Assembly (NCBI GenBank): GCA_017354095.1
Contig: JAFMRP010000317.1
Coordinates: 1 to 6,139, forward strand
Origin: Ktedonobacteraceae bacterium
GTDB lineage: Bacteria > Chloroflexota > Ktedonobacteria > Ktedonobacterales > Ktedonobacteraceae
Length of the DNA stretch: 6,139 nt
Direction: 5' to 3'
In this document: positions 1 through 5,119 of the stretch, in pieces
Layout: every line of letters begins with the position of its first letter
Position numbering within the stretch: the first letter of the stretch is position 1
Notes under the pieces: model-generated
Databases searched by the model: none
Seen by the model: the letters and a program-made list of their open reading frames with translations, nothing else
What the model was told of the DNA's origin: nothing
Position numbers and translations under genes: made by a program

Positions 1-462
1 CAGGCCGCCGCCAACTACCACTACTATCAGCGCAATAATCCCCACAATCAGACCGACATTGGGGCCCTGCTTCTGCGGGGGAAATCCACCAGGAGGCGGG
101 AATCCCCCTCCCGAGGAGGGATAGCCGGTCTGCGACGGATATGTTGGGGCAGAGGGATAGCTGGTCTGCGACGGATATGGTGTTGACGAAGGAATCTCGT
201 AACCGCTCCCTCCCGGTGGCGGAGGTGGCGCCTGACCACCACCATAGTTGGTATACTCATATTGAGAGGGATTTCCTCCCGCGTACTGGGTTGGTCCTAC
301 CTGCTGCCCATACCCAGGATTGGACGGCGAACCAGTATTTGACGCACGCTGCGTTGGGTCCACACCGCCAGTTTCCAGATGTCTCCCACAGTTGTTACAA
401 AACATTTGACCGGCAGCAAGCTGGGTCCCACACTGCGGACAAACCTGATTGATATTATTCAC
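1..462 (-). CDS. Zinc-ribbon, Pro/Gly/Tyr-rich membrane protein (partial, C-terminus outside window)
   Basis: This minus-strand frame stays open from a GTG at 462 to the window edge, giving 154 residues. The first 26 residues form a zinc ribbon with CPQCG and CNNCG knuckles (C8, C11, C22, C25). Residues of about 30-132 are low-complexity and rich in Pro, Gly, Tyr, Ser and Gln, with PPPPP and repeated YPSQT/YPS units. Residues 137-154 begin a hydrophobic helix (GLIVGIIALIVVVV) that continues off the window. The likely layout is a cytoplasmic zinc ribbon, a flexible linker, then a membrane anchor with an unseen extracytoplasmic part. GTG is the only plausible start: an in-frame TAA lies at 492-490, and AGGAG and GAGG motifs sit just upstream of the GTG. 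Proteins of this build are common in Ktedonobacteria, and their function is generally unknown. No specific role can be assigned without the C-terminal domain. Confidence 0.85.
   Translation of the reverse strand, partial: MNNINQVCPQCGTQLAAGQMFCNNCGRHLETGGVDPTQRASNTGSPSNPGYGQQVGPTQYAGGNPSQYEYTNYGGGQAPPPPPGGSGYEIPSSTPYPSQTSYPSAPTYPSQTGYPSSGGGFPPPGGFPPQKQGPNVGLIVGIIALIVVVVGGGL
116..179. repeat. Two-copy 28-bp direct repeat (36-bp period) inside the zinc-ribbon protein linker
   Basis: Bases 116-143 and 152-179 are the same 28-bp unit with one mismatch (c126 versus t162). They are spaced at a 36-bp period, which is 12 codons. On the coding (minus) strand each copy encodes TYPSQT followed by S or G and YPS, so the repeat keeps frame and is part of the low-complexity linker. 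It looks like a recent in-frame tandem duplication. Confidence 0.85.
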
Positions 463-592
463 TCTGTACCTCGCTCCTGCTATTCCAACTTATGAATTCT
501 GCTTCCCGATGAATTTACTTCATAACTAGAAACGTTTTCCTATGCAAATGTTCCAATTCGGCCGGGCGTATAAGAACGACAACTTGCAAGCA

Positions 593-621
593 ATTATACC
601 TTGATCGCCAGAAACACACAA
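593..621 (-). promoter_or_regulatory. Candidate sigma70-type promoter for the zinc-ribbon protein gene
   Basis: Reading the minus strand, TTGTGT (621-616) is followed by a 17-nt spacer and a perfect TATAAT (598-593). The predicted transcription start is near 586, leaving a leader of about 124 nt before the GTG at 462. An 8-bp palindrome, CTTGCAAG (583-590), covers the predicted start and could be an operator. The -35 box matches the consensus at only three of six positions. Confidence 0.5.
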
Positions 622-682
622 CCCAAAAGCGATTGTCCCTCCCCCCTGTTGCAAAATCTATTGCTCTTTTCGCTAAAAGGCA

Positions 683-711
683 TTGACGCGCCAGGATTAG
701 CGCGCTATATT
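683..711 (+). promoter_or_regulatory. Candidate sigma70-type promoter for the dehydrogenase gene
   Basis: TTGACG (683-688) is followed by exactly 17 nt and TATATT (706-711). Each box differs from consensus at one position. The predicted start near 718 leaves a leader of about 34 nt that carries the GAGG at 744-747 before the ATG at 752. The spacer holds the dyad CGCGC (687-691) and GCGCG (700-704), a suitable position for repressor binding. Confidence 0.6.
687..704. promoter_or_regulatory. Inverted repeat in the dehydrogenase promoter spacer (possible operator)
   Basis: CGCGC and GCGCG are perfect inverted arms separated by 8 nt. They lie between the -35 and -10 boxes of the candidate dehydrogenase promoter. 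The left arm extends to CGCGCC, the same hexamer found as an arm of the dyad at the TetR gene's transcription start (2469-2474). A repressor bound here would block RNA polymerase. The arms are short and the half-site spacing differs between the two places, so this is only suggestive. Confidence 0.3.
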
Positions 712-751
712 CTTTCTGCAATGTGCTTTCCACTTTTCATTCTGAGGTATA

Positions 752-1834
752 ATGCTTATGCTTGCAGCGATGTTTTACGCTCCACAGGATGTACGCATGG
801 AAGAGTGCCCGCTACCCCGGGTTGGTCCAGGCGATGTGCTCCTTCAGGTCGCGGCAGCCACCACCTGTGGCACTGATATAAAAACCTATCGCCGGGGACA
901 CCCCCTGCTCTTCCACCAGACCCCTGCCGGCTTTGGTCACGAGGTCGCGGGTGTGGTCGCGGCAATAGGCAGCCAGGTAACACAATGCCGTGAAGGCGAT
1001 ACCGTAGTCGTCGCCAATTCTGCCCCTTGCCTGCACTGCTTCTACTGCCAGCGCGGCAGGTACAGTCTGTGTGAAGATCTCCTCCTGCTGAATGGAGCCT
1101 ACGCCGAATACCTATTGGTGCCAGAGCGGATTGTGCGCCAGAATACTTATCTACTGCCGCCACACACTTCGTTTCTCGCTGCGGCATTGAGCGAGCCCCT
1201 GGCCTGCGCACTACATGGCATCGATGCCAGCGAAGTCAGACGTGACGATACCGTGGCCATTCTCGGCGCTGGCCCACTGGGCCTTCTTTTAACCGCACTG
1301 GCCAGTTTGCGTGGCGCACACGTTATTCTCACTGGTAGAGGAGAGGAGCGCCTCGCCCTTGGCAAACGCTTTGGAGCTGCTCACACTATAGATGTCAGCT
1401 CGCTCTCATATCAGGAGCAATGCACCGCAGTACGCGCTGAGACAGAAGGCCAGCGCGGCGCTGATATCGTCATCGAAGCCGTTGGTACCCCCGAAACATG
1501 GTCACTGGCAACACGCATTGTCCGACCAGGTGGCCTGGTGAACTTCTTCGGCGGCTGTGCCTCCGGCACTACAGTCACCCTCGAAACTCGCCCCCTCCAC
1601 TACGACGAGATCACAACCAGAGGCGTCTTTCACCACACACCCGCTTACTTCGCCCAGGCTCTGGATCTCATCTCCGGTGGACACGTCGATACCGAGGCTC
1701 TGATCACAGCCCGCTATCCTCTGGCAGATCTGCTAGAGGTCCTGCAGCTCCTGCTGCAGAAAAAGGGGGTGAAATATGCCCTTATTCCACCTGCGTTTGC
1801 GGCCTCTCTTCTGCCAGCAGCAGACCATGCGTGA
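752..1834 (+). CDS. Zinc-dependent medium-chain alcohol/polyol dehydrogenase
   Basis: This is a complete 360-residue member of the zinc-containing medium-chain dehydrogenase/reductase superfamily (sorbitol/threonine dehydrogenase type), a normal length for the family. Likely catalytic zinc ligands are C39 (TTCGTD), H63-E64 (GHE) and E148 (SEPLACALHG). The structural zinc site is complete (C93, C96, C99, C107). The Rossmann fold begins with GAGPLG at 172-177. After the second strand, the position usually acidic in NAD enzymes is G195, followed by R196, which suggests NADP(H) preference. The substrate cannot be named; sugar alcohols or other secondary alcohols are typical. GAGG at 744-747 serves ATG 752 (4-nt spacing) or ATG 758 (10-nt spacing), so the start may be Met1 or Met3. 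The 3' end overlaps the convergent TetR gene by 53 bp, and no terminator is visible between them. Confidence 0.93.
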   Translation: MLMLAAMFYAPQDVRMEECPLPRVGPGDVLLQVAAATTCGTDIKTYRRGHPLLFHQTPAGFGHEVAGVVAAIGSQVTQCREGDTVVVANSAPCLHCFYCQRGRYSLCEDLLLLNGAYAEYLLVPERIVRQNTYLLPPHTSFLAAALSEPLACALHGIDASEVRRDDTVAILGAGPLGLLLTALASLRGAHVILTGRGEERLALGKRFGAAHTIDVSSLSYQEQCTAVRAETEGQRGADIVIEAVGTPETWSLATRIVRPGGLVNFFGGCASGTTVTLETRPLHYDEITTRGVFHHTPAYFAQALDLISGGHVDTEALITARYPLADLLEVLQLLLQKKGVKYALIPPAFAASLLPAADHA

Positions 1835-2390
1835 TTGTCTGGAGATAAATAGCGGTAACCTGCTGCACAGTGAGCCGGCCTCCAGGACGAAACCAGGTTG
1901 CAAGCGCGGTACACATGGAGATAATGGCATACGAGGCAACCTTCACATCGGTATGGCGAAAAATCTTGCGCTCCATACCATCGCTGAGTATCTCTTGAAA
2001 CAGCGATTCGCACCTGTCACGCAGCGATAGAATATAGGCACGGTTCTCACCTTCTAGCGCACGCATCTCTGTATCGATGATAAAGAACTCTTGCTTGTTG
2101 CGCGTATGCAGGTCAATGTGATACGCTACCGCCTCCTGCAAACGCTGCATAGGATCGTCAAATTCGCGCAGGATGCGCTCCAATCCCTCGTTGAGACGCC
2201 GCATAGATGTCTCCATAATCTCAACCAGGAGCGCTTGCTTATTGGGATAGTGATGGTAAATGCTGGCGGCCTGAATGCCCGCTAGCATCGCGATGTCACG
2301 CATCGGCGCTGCATGATAGCCATATTCCGCAAACAATTTCACGGCGGCTGCGAGAATGCGCCCGCGCATGGATTCGCTCTGGGGCAGCAT
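1782..2390 (-). CDS. TetR/AcrR-family transcriptional regulator
   Basis: This complete 202-residue protein has the usual TetR length. The N-terminal DNA-binding domain spans about residues 8-55. It includes the opening helix ILAAAVKLFAEYGY (12-25) and the helix-turn-helix around MRDIAMLAGIQAASIYHHYPNK (30-51), whose IYHHYPNK recognition helix end is diagnostic. The rest is an all-helical ligand-binding and dimerisation domain. Its WFRPGG and ITHGLL segments resemble regulators of acyl-CoA or lipid metabolism such as FadR/KstR2 types, but that subgroup call is weak and the ligand is unknown. The ATG at 2390 has AAGGGA upstream with about 9-nt spacing; Met8 is a less supported alternative start. 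The gene converges on the dehydrogenase and overlaps it by 53 bp. It has its own promoter, so autoregulation plus control of the dehydrogenase is a reasonable inference. Confidence 0.93.
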   Translation of the reverse strand: MLPQSESMRGRILAAAVKLFAEYGYHAAPMRDIAMLAGIQAASIYHHYPNKQALLVEIMETSMRRLNEGLERILREFDDPMQRLQEAVAYHIDLHTRNKQEFFIIDTEMRALEGENRAYILSLRDRCESLFQEILSDGMERKIFRHTDVKVASYAIISMCTALATWFRPGGRLTVQQVTAIYLQTITHGLLLAEERPQTQVE

Positions 2391-2460
2391 GGTTGCATTC
2401 CCTTCCCTAATTGCTCTCTAATTCCAGTATCCTCAATTTCAAAATCCTTCAAGCGGATCG

Positions 2461-2494
2461 AAAAACAAGGCGCGTTCCATGCTTCTCCGCGCCT
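2461..2494 (-). terminator. Hairpin plus T-tract: candidate terminator of the hydrolase operon or leader element of the TetR gene
   Basis: On the minus strand, AGGCGCG (2494-2488) and CGCGCCT (2474-2468) form a perfect 7-bp GC-rich stem with a 13-nt loop. A T-rich run ending in TTTTT follows (to 2461). It lies 31 bp past the stop of the small membrane protein gene, where an intrinsic terminator would be expected. It also begins at the predicted TetR transcription start (about 2493), so it could instead be an operator or an attenuator. The loop is longer than in most strong terminators. Confidence 0.45.
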
Positions 2495-2499
2495 ATTGT

Positions 2500-2528
2500 A
2501 GTATAGCGGAGCAAACTGAAAAGGTCAA
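2500..2528 (-). promoter_or_regulatory. Candidate sigma70-type promoter for the TetR regulator gene
   Basis: On the minus strand, TTGACC (2528-2523) is followed by exactly 17 nt and TATACT (2505-2500), each box one base off consensus. The predicted start is near 2493, giving a leader of about 100 nt before the ATG at 2390. The TGA stop codon of the upstream small membrane protein gene (2527-2525) lies inside the -35 box. Confidence 0.6.
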
Positions 2529-2758
2529 TTAGCCACTTTCCATGCACATAACACCACCCCCGCAATAGCAATCCAAAGCGCCACTGCCGTGGCAAAGAAG
2601 CTACCCAACAGCCACACACCCAACCAACCGGCCACAATAGCTAACAACCCACCGGTTCCTACCAGGAAAAGCCATTGCCCCAATCTCGTGCGCTGATAAG
2701 CAGCAGCAGCGAGCAATCCAACCAGCACACCTAGTATCAACCACGCTAACTGCAACAT
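2525..2758 (-). CDS. Small three-helix membrane protein, possibly GlsB/YeaQ/YmgE family
   Basis: This 77-residue protein is almost entirely hydrophobic and forms three likely membrane helices, roughly residues 3-20, 28-50 and 53-73. The only charged or polar breaks are QRTR (22-25) and the KVAN tail. Size, helix number and the Gly-rich second helix resemble the GlsB/YeaQ/YmgE (transglycosylase-associated) family, whose biochemical role is poorly defined; this match is by general pattern only. The start is well fixed: AGGAG at 2770-2766 sits 7 nt before the ATG. The gene begins 21 bp after the stop of the hydrolase gene on the same strand, so the two are probably co-transcribed and translated from separate ribosome binding sites. 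An otherwise unclassified small membrane protein remains possible. Confidence 0.8.
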   Translation of the reverse strand: MLQLAWLILGVLVGLLAAAAYQRTRLGQWLFLVGTGGLLAIVAGWLGVWLLGSFFATAVALWIAIAGVVLCAWKVAN

Positions 2759-2779
2759 AAGGACACTCCTTTCTGCCCA

Positions 2780-4018
2780 CTATGAGACATTGGCAAACAA
2801 TCTACTCATCAGTAGCAACAACCGCGTACCATCTCCCAATAATTGACCAGCTTCAAGATGAGAGCGCATCTCGACATGGTCAAAGATGTGAAACTCTACA
2901 TAGTCATACGGATGATGCAAACGCTGCAGCGCGGCCGCGAAGGCACGCGATTCGGTACAGGGAATAGACGCGTCGTTGCGATCATGTAGTAAGAAAATCG
3001 GAGCACGTATCTGCGCCAGTACTCGACTGGGCGAAAGCTCATTCAACAGAGCATGACTGGCTGGCGGCAGCGCAGCAATATTCTGCTCCACCTCAGCGGG
3101 CGCGTTCCCCATCAGCAGTTCGTAGGCCGCGCGCCCCGCCGTTGAAAACTGGGCCAATTCCCCTGGCGTCAGAGGCTTCCCTTTCGGCGGCAGAGCGCCC
3201 TTGATACGCTCGCTCTCGGCGGGTGGCAACGCCTGGGTAATCATATTTCCCATGACCTGGATTGGCACCTCGGTCGGCTGCCAATGCTCCGTTTTACCAT
3301 CGATATCAATAGCGCGACGTCCAAAGGCACGCAGCAGGCTCTCGGTCTGGAAATAACCACCAAAGACGGCCATAAACGCTACCTGGTCACGGATGCGCTC
3401 ATCAGCTGCGGCAAAGCTAGTCAAAGGCACACCAGCGCTAAAGGCCAGCATACCTATGCGCCTTCCCTCCATACCAGGTTGACGCGCCAGCGCCCGAAAA
3501 GCCTGCACCACCGCATCACCGTCCTGAGCGGAAAGATCGTAGTTCATCAGTGTCGGTGTTACCATATCCATCACTACCAGACCGGTACGTGCTAGCGCCC
3601 GCGAGAGGTTGATGAGTTGCGGCACCTGGCGATTATCACCTGCGCCGGGCACGATTAAGATGCCACCACGCGCCGCGGAGAGCGCCGGGGTCGATCCGCT
3701 CGGCTCGTACAGATCAAGATAGACGGTCCCATTGCTTGACGGCACGGTCATCTGCCGGTGCCGCACCCGCTCCCCACTTGCGACCAGCAACGGCGGCTCT
3801 GATGCGCTTACCAGAGCAGGCAGCAGCAGCGCGGAACGTGCAAATCCCCTTCCCTGCGGCAACAGTGACAGAGCTAGCCCCAGCAGAAAAAGCAACAGCA
3901 GAGCTCCACGAGCCGCATTGCGCACATAGATACGCCCACGCCTCTTCCCGCCACGCTTTCTCCCTTCTCCAGCATCACTCTTGCGTTTCTGCTTACTTTG
4001 TATCCGTATCGCGTCCAT
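2780..4018 (-). CDS. Membrane-anchored alpha/beta-hydrolase family protein
   Basis: Counted from the ATG at 4018 the protein has 412 residues. A strongly basic N-terminus (KQKRK, RKRGGKRRGR) precedes one hydrophobic helix (about 36-53), typical of a signal anchor with the catalytic domain outside the membrane. The fold shows a VPGAG turn near 123-127 (the HG/oxyanion position) and a nucleophile elbow AFSAG with Ser194, where Ala replaces the first Gly of GxSxG. LLHDRND gives a likely acid at Asp349, and FDHVEM gives a likely catalytic His381. About 100 residues between the core halves (roughly 222-335) form a helical, Pro-rich cap. Substrate is unknown; esterase or peptidase-like activity on small molecules is plausible. 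The frame also opens at GTG 4030 (416 residues), but AAGGGTGAG (4034-4026) lies 7 nt before ATG 4018 and touches the GTG, so ATG 4018 is preferred. It heads an operon with the small membrane protein. Confidence 0.85.
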   Translation of the reverse strand: MDAIRIQSKQKRKSDAGEGRKRGGKRRGRIYVRNAARGALLLLFLLGLALSLLPQGRGFARSALLLPALVSASEPPLLVASGERVRHRQMTVPSSNGTVYLDLYEPSGSTPALSAARGGILIVPGAGDNRQVPQLINLSRALARTGLVVMDMVTPTLMNYDLSAQDGDAVVQAFRALARQPGMEGRRIGMLAFSAGVPLTSFAAADERIRDQVAFMAVFGGYFQTESLLRAFGRRAIDIDGKTEHWQPTEVPIQVMGNMITQALPPAESERIKGALPPKGKPLTPGELAQFSTAGRAAYELLMGNAPAEVEQNIAALPPASHALLNELSPSRVLAQIRAPIFLLHDRNDASIPCTESRAFAAALQRLHHPYDYVEFHIFDHVEMRSHLEAGQLLGDGTRLLLLMSRLFANVS

Positions 4019-4025
4019 AATATTG

Positions 4026-4034
4026 CTCACCCTT
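4026..4034 (-). promoter_or_regulatory. Ribosome binding site deciding the hydrolase start
   Basis: AAGGGTGAG on the minus strand resembles the anti-anti-Shine-Dalgarno sequence AAGGAGGTGA. It is placed 7 nt upstream of ATG 4018. It contains the alternative GTG (4030-4028) within itself, which argues against that start. Confidence 0.5.
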
Positions 4035-4044
4035 TATCGATACC

Positions 4045-4074
4045 AGCATAAGCTACTTCGTAAAGAGTGTACAA
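4045..4074 (-). promoter_or_regulatory. Weak candidate promoter for the hydrolase operon
   Basis: On the minus strand, TTGTAC (4074-4069), an 18-nt spacer and TATGCT (4050-4045) give a marginal sigma70-like pair about 27 bp upstream of the ATG. A perfect TTGACA also occurs at 4102-4097 but has no good -10 partner at 16-18 nt. The true promoter is uncertain. Confidence 0.25.
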
Positions 4075-4171
4075 CGCCTTCTATAAGGTTAGCCTCTGTC
4101 AAATGTCCCATTTTCCAGCCCTTTTCCTGGCTTGATTACTTCTACAATGTATCATACTCATACTACGCTTC

Positions 4172-4189
4172 AGCATATAATAGTATGCT
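4172..4189. promoter_or_regulatory. Inverted repeat AGCATA-N6-TATGCT over a TATAAT box (possible operator)
   Basis: AGCATA (4172-4177) and TATGCT (4184-4189) are perfect inverted arms with a 6-nt spacer. The dyad extends outward as TT/AA with one mismatch. A perfect TATAAT (4176-4181) lies inside it, although no good -35 box precedes it at normal spacing. The position about 140 bp upstream of the GntR gene fits an operator or an upstream promoter. Confidence 0.35.
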
Positions 4190-4261
4190 TAATACAGCAG
4201 CAAAGCGCCCTCTCGGGAATGGAGATAATATAGTACGAGAGCTTCCACGATTATCAACTTG

Positions 4262-4277
4262 TGTGTTACAATACACA
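4262..4277 (+). promoter_or_regulatory. Extended -10 promoter and enclosing dyad TGTGT-TACAAT-ACACA upstream of the GntR gene
   Basis: TGT directly before TACAAT (4267-4272) makes an extended -10 element, and no good -35 box is visible. The -10 box is flanked by perfect inverted arms TGTGT (4262-4266) and ACACA (4273-4277), giving a 16-bp dyad. FadR-subfamily GntR regulators commonly bind short GT...AC dyads, so this is a good candidate for autoregulation. The predicted start near 4279 leaves a leader of about 50 nt. Confidence 0.5.
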
Positions 4278-4331
4278 TACATCCATATAAGTCTTACTTA
4301 TCTTTAGTGGGTACTGGGGAGGAAAGAGCAT

Positions 4332-5069
4332 ATGTCCCGGTCTACGACGAGCACGTATCGGCCAGGATATGAGACCATTGCCGAGAAAATCGTCGACTTC
4401 ATTCACACATCTGGCCTGCGTCCAGGCGACCGCCTGCCAACCGAGCAGAATCTGGGCGAGCAACTGGGCGTCAGTCGAGCCATGGTGCGCGAAGCCGTCA
4501 AACTGCTCACCGCGCGCGGGCTGGTACGCACACGCCGGGGCAGCGGCATCTACGTCGCGAACGGCGAATATCCTAGAGCAACCGCCGCCATCAACCTCTC
4601 TATGCCAGTTGACCCTGAGCATATTTTAGCGCTCTTCGAGTTTCGATCCCTGCAAGAAACCCTCACCGCCCGCCTCGCCGCCGAGCGCATCACTCACTCG
4701 GAGGTGCGAGCACTCGAAGAGGCAGTCGAACATAATCGCCTGGGGGCCGAAACAGGTCAGTGGGAAACGTTTATCGAAGCTGATATCGCCTTCCACCAGG
4801 GCATCGCTCAGGCCTCGCATAATCCGTTCCTGGCGGAAACCGTGGCCACCACTTTTCGCCTGCAGCGCTGGGCCATCCGGCTGGTCACAGGGGGCGCACC
4901 CGGCTCCCTTCTCAAATCAGCCGAGCAGCATACGGAGATTCTCGATGCGATCAAATCTGGTCAGCCTGAAGCCGCTGCGCAGGCTATGCAATCGCATGTT
5001 CAAACGGTCATTGCCGAATACCAGGCCGAAGTACGACGCCTGCTTACCGGACAGACCAGCCCAACCTGA
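4332..5069 (+). CDS. FadR-subfamily GntR transcriptional regulator
   Basis: This complete 245-residue protein has an N-terminal winged helix-turn-helix at about residues 12-76. Family-typical segments include GDRLPTEQNL, LGVSRAMVREAVKLL and the wing TRRGSGIYV. The C-terminal FCD effector domain (about 98-235) keeps the set of metal ligands seen in the family: D151 and H155 (DIAFH), H200 (EQHTEILDAI) and H222 (MQSHV). Members with these ligands usually bind a metal and a small carboxylate or sugar-acid effector. The start is secure: GGGGAGG at 4316-4322 lies 9 nt upstream. The fucosidase gene follows 50 bp downstream on the same strand with no terminator or obvious promoter between, so the two are likely an operon. 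The regulator probably responds to a fucose-related or other sugar-derived signal, which is inference from context. Confidence 0.94.
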   Translation: MSRSTTSTYRPGYETIAEKIVDFIHTSGLRPGDRLPTEQNLGEQLGVSRAMVREAVKLLTARGLVRTRRGSGIYVANGEYPRATAAINLSMPVDPEHILALFEFRSLQETLTARLAAERITHSEVRALEEAVEHNRLGAETGQWETFIEADIAFHQGIAQASHNPFLAETVATTFRLQRWAIRLVTGGAPGSLLKSAEQHTEILDAIKSGQPEAAAQAMQSHVQTVIAEYQAEVRRLLTGQTSPT

Positions 5070-5119
5070 CTTACCAGGAAGCATATACCGTACTTTTTAG
5101 TTAGAAAGGCAGTTTACTC

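Larger units (their letters stand above)
4031..4331. other. Divergent intergenic control region between the hydrolase operon and the GntR gene
   Basis: This 301-bp non-coding stretch is visibly more AT-rich than its flanks. It carries promoter-like elements for both directions, two operator-like dyads (4172-4189 and 4262-4277) and the strong GntR ribosome binding site GGGGAGG (4316-4322). No convincing reading frame or RNA gene is seen in it. Confidence 0.7.

Noticed and set aside
141..452. Open frame on the plus strand opposite the zinc-ribbon gene
   Set aside because: Its translation has no recognisable domain. The opposite strand has a clear zinc ribbon, linker and membrane helix with a ribosome binding site.
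530..537. AAACGTTT palindrome in the first intergenic region
   Set aside because: It is a single short AT-rich palindrome, not placed at a recognisable promoter element, and is likely chance.
748..753. Perfect TATAAT overlapping the dehydrogenase ATG
   Set aside because: No matching -35 box lies 16-18 nt upstream, and the TTGACG-N17-TATATT pair at 683-711 is better placed with a ribosome binding site downstream of its start.
756..1211. Long open frame on the minus strand inside the dehydrogenase gene
   Set aside because: It is antisense to well-conserved zinc-binding and Rossmann motifs, is rich in Arg and Pro, and has no domain signature.
1742..1765. CTGCAG-N6-CTGCAG inverted repeat near a run of A as a terminator between dehydrogenase and TetR genes
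   Set aside because: On the plus strand it is followed by A and G, not T. On the minus strand the T-run comes before the stem, not after it. It also lies within dehydrogenase codons.
3284..3595. Open frame on the plus strand opposite the hydrolase gene
   Set aside because: It has no domain signature or ribosome binding site and lies opposite the conserved nucleophile region of the hydrolase.
4045..5087. Recurrent AGCATA/TATGCT hexamers in non-coding DNA (4045, 4172, 4184, 4327, 5080) as a possible regulon motif
   Set aside because: The same hexamer also occurs inside coding sequence (for example 3448, 4618, 4927), so the number of copies is not clearly above chance.
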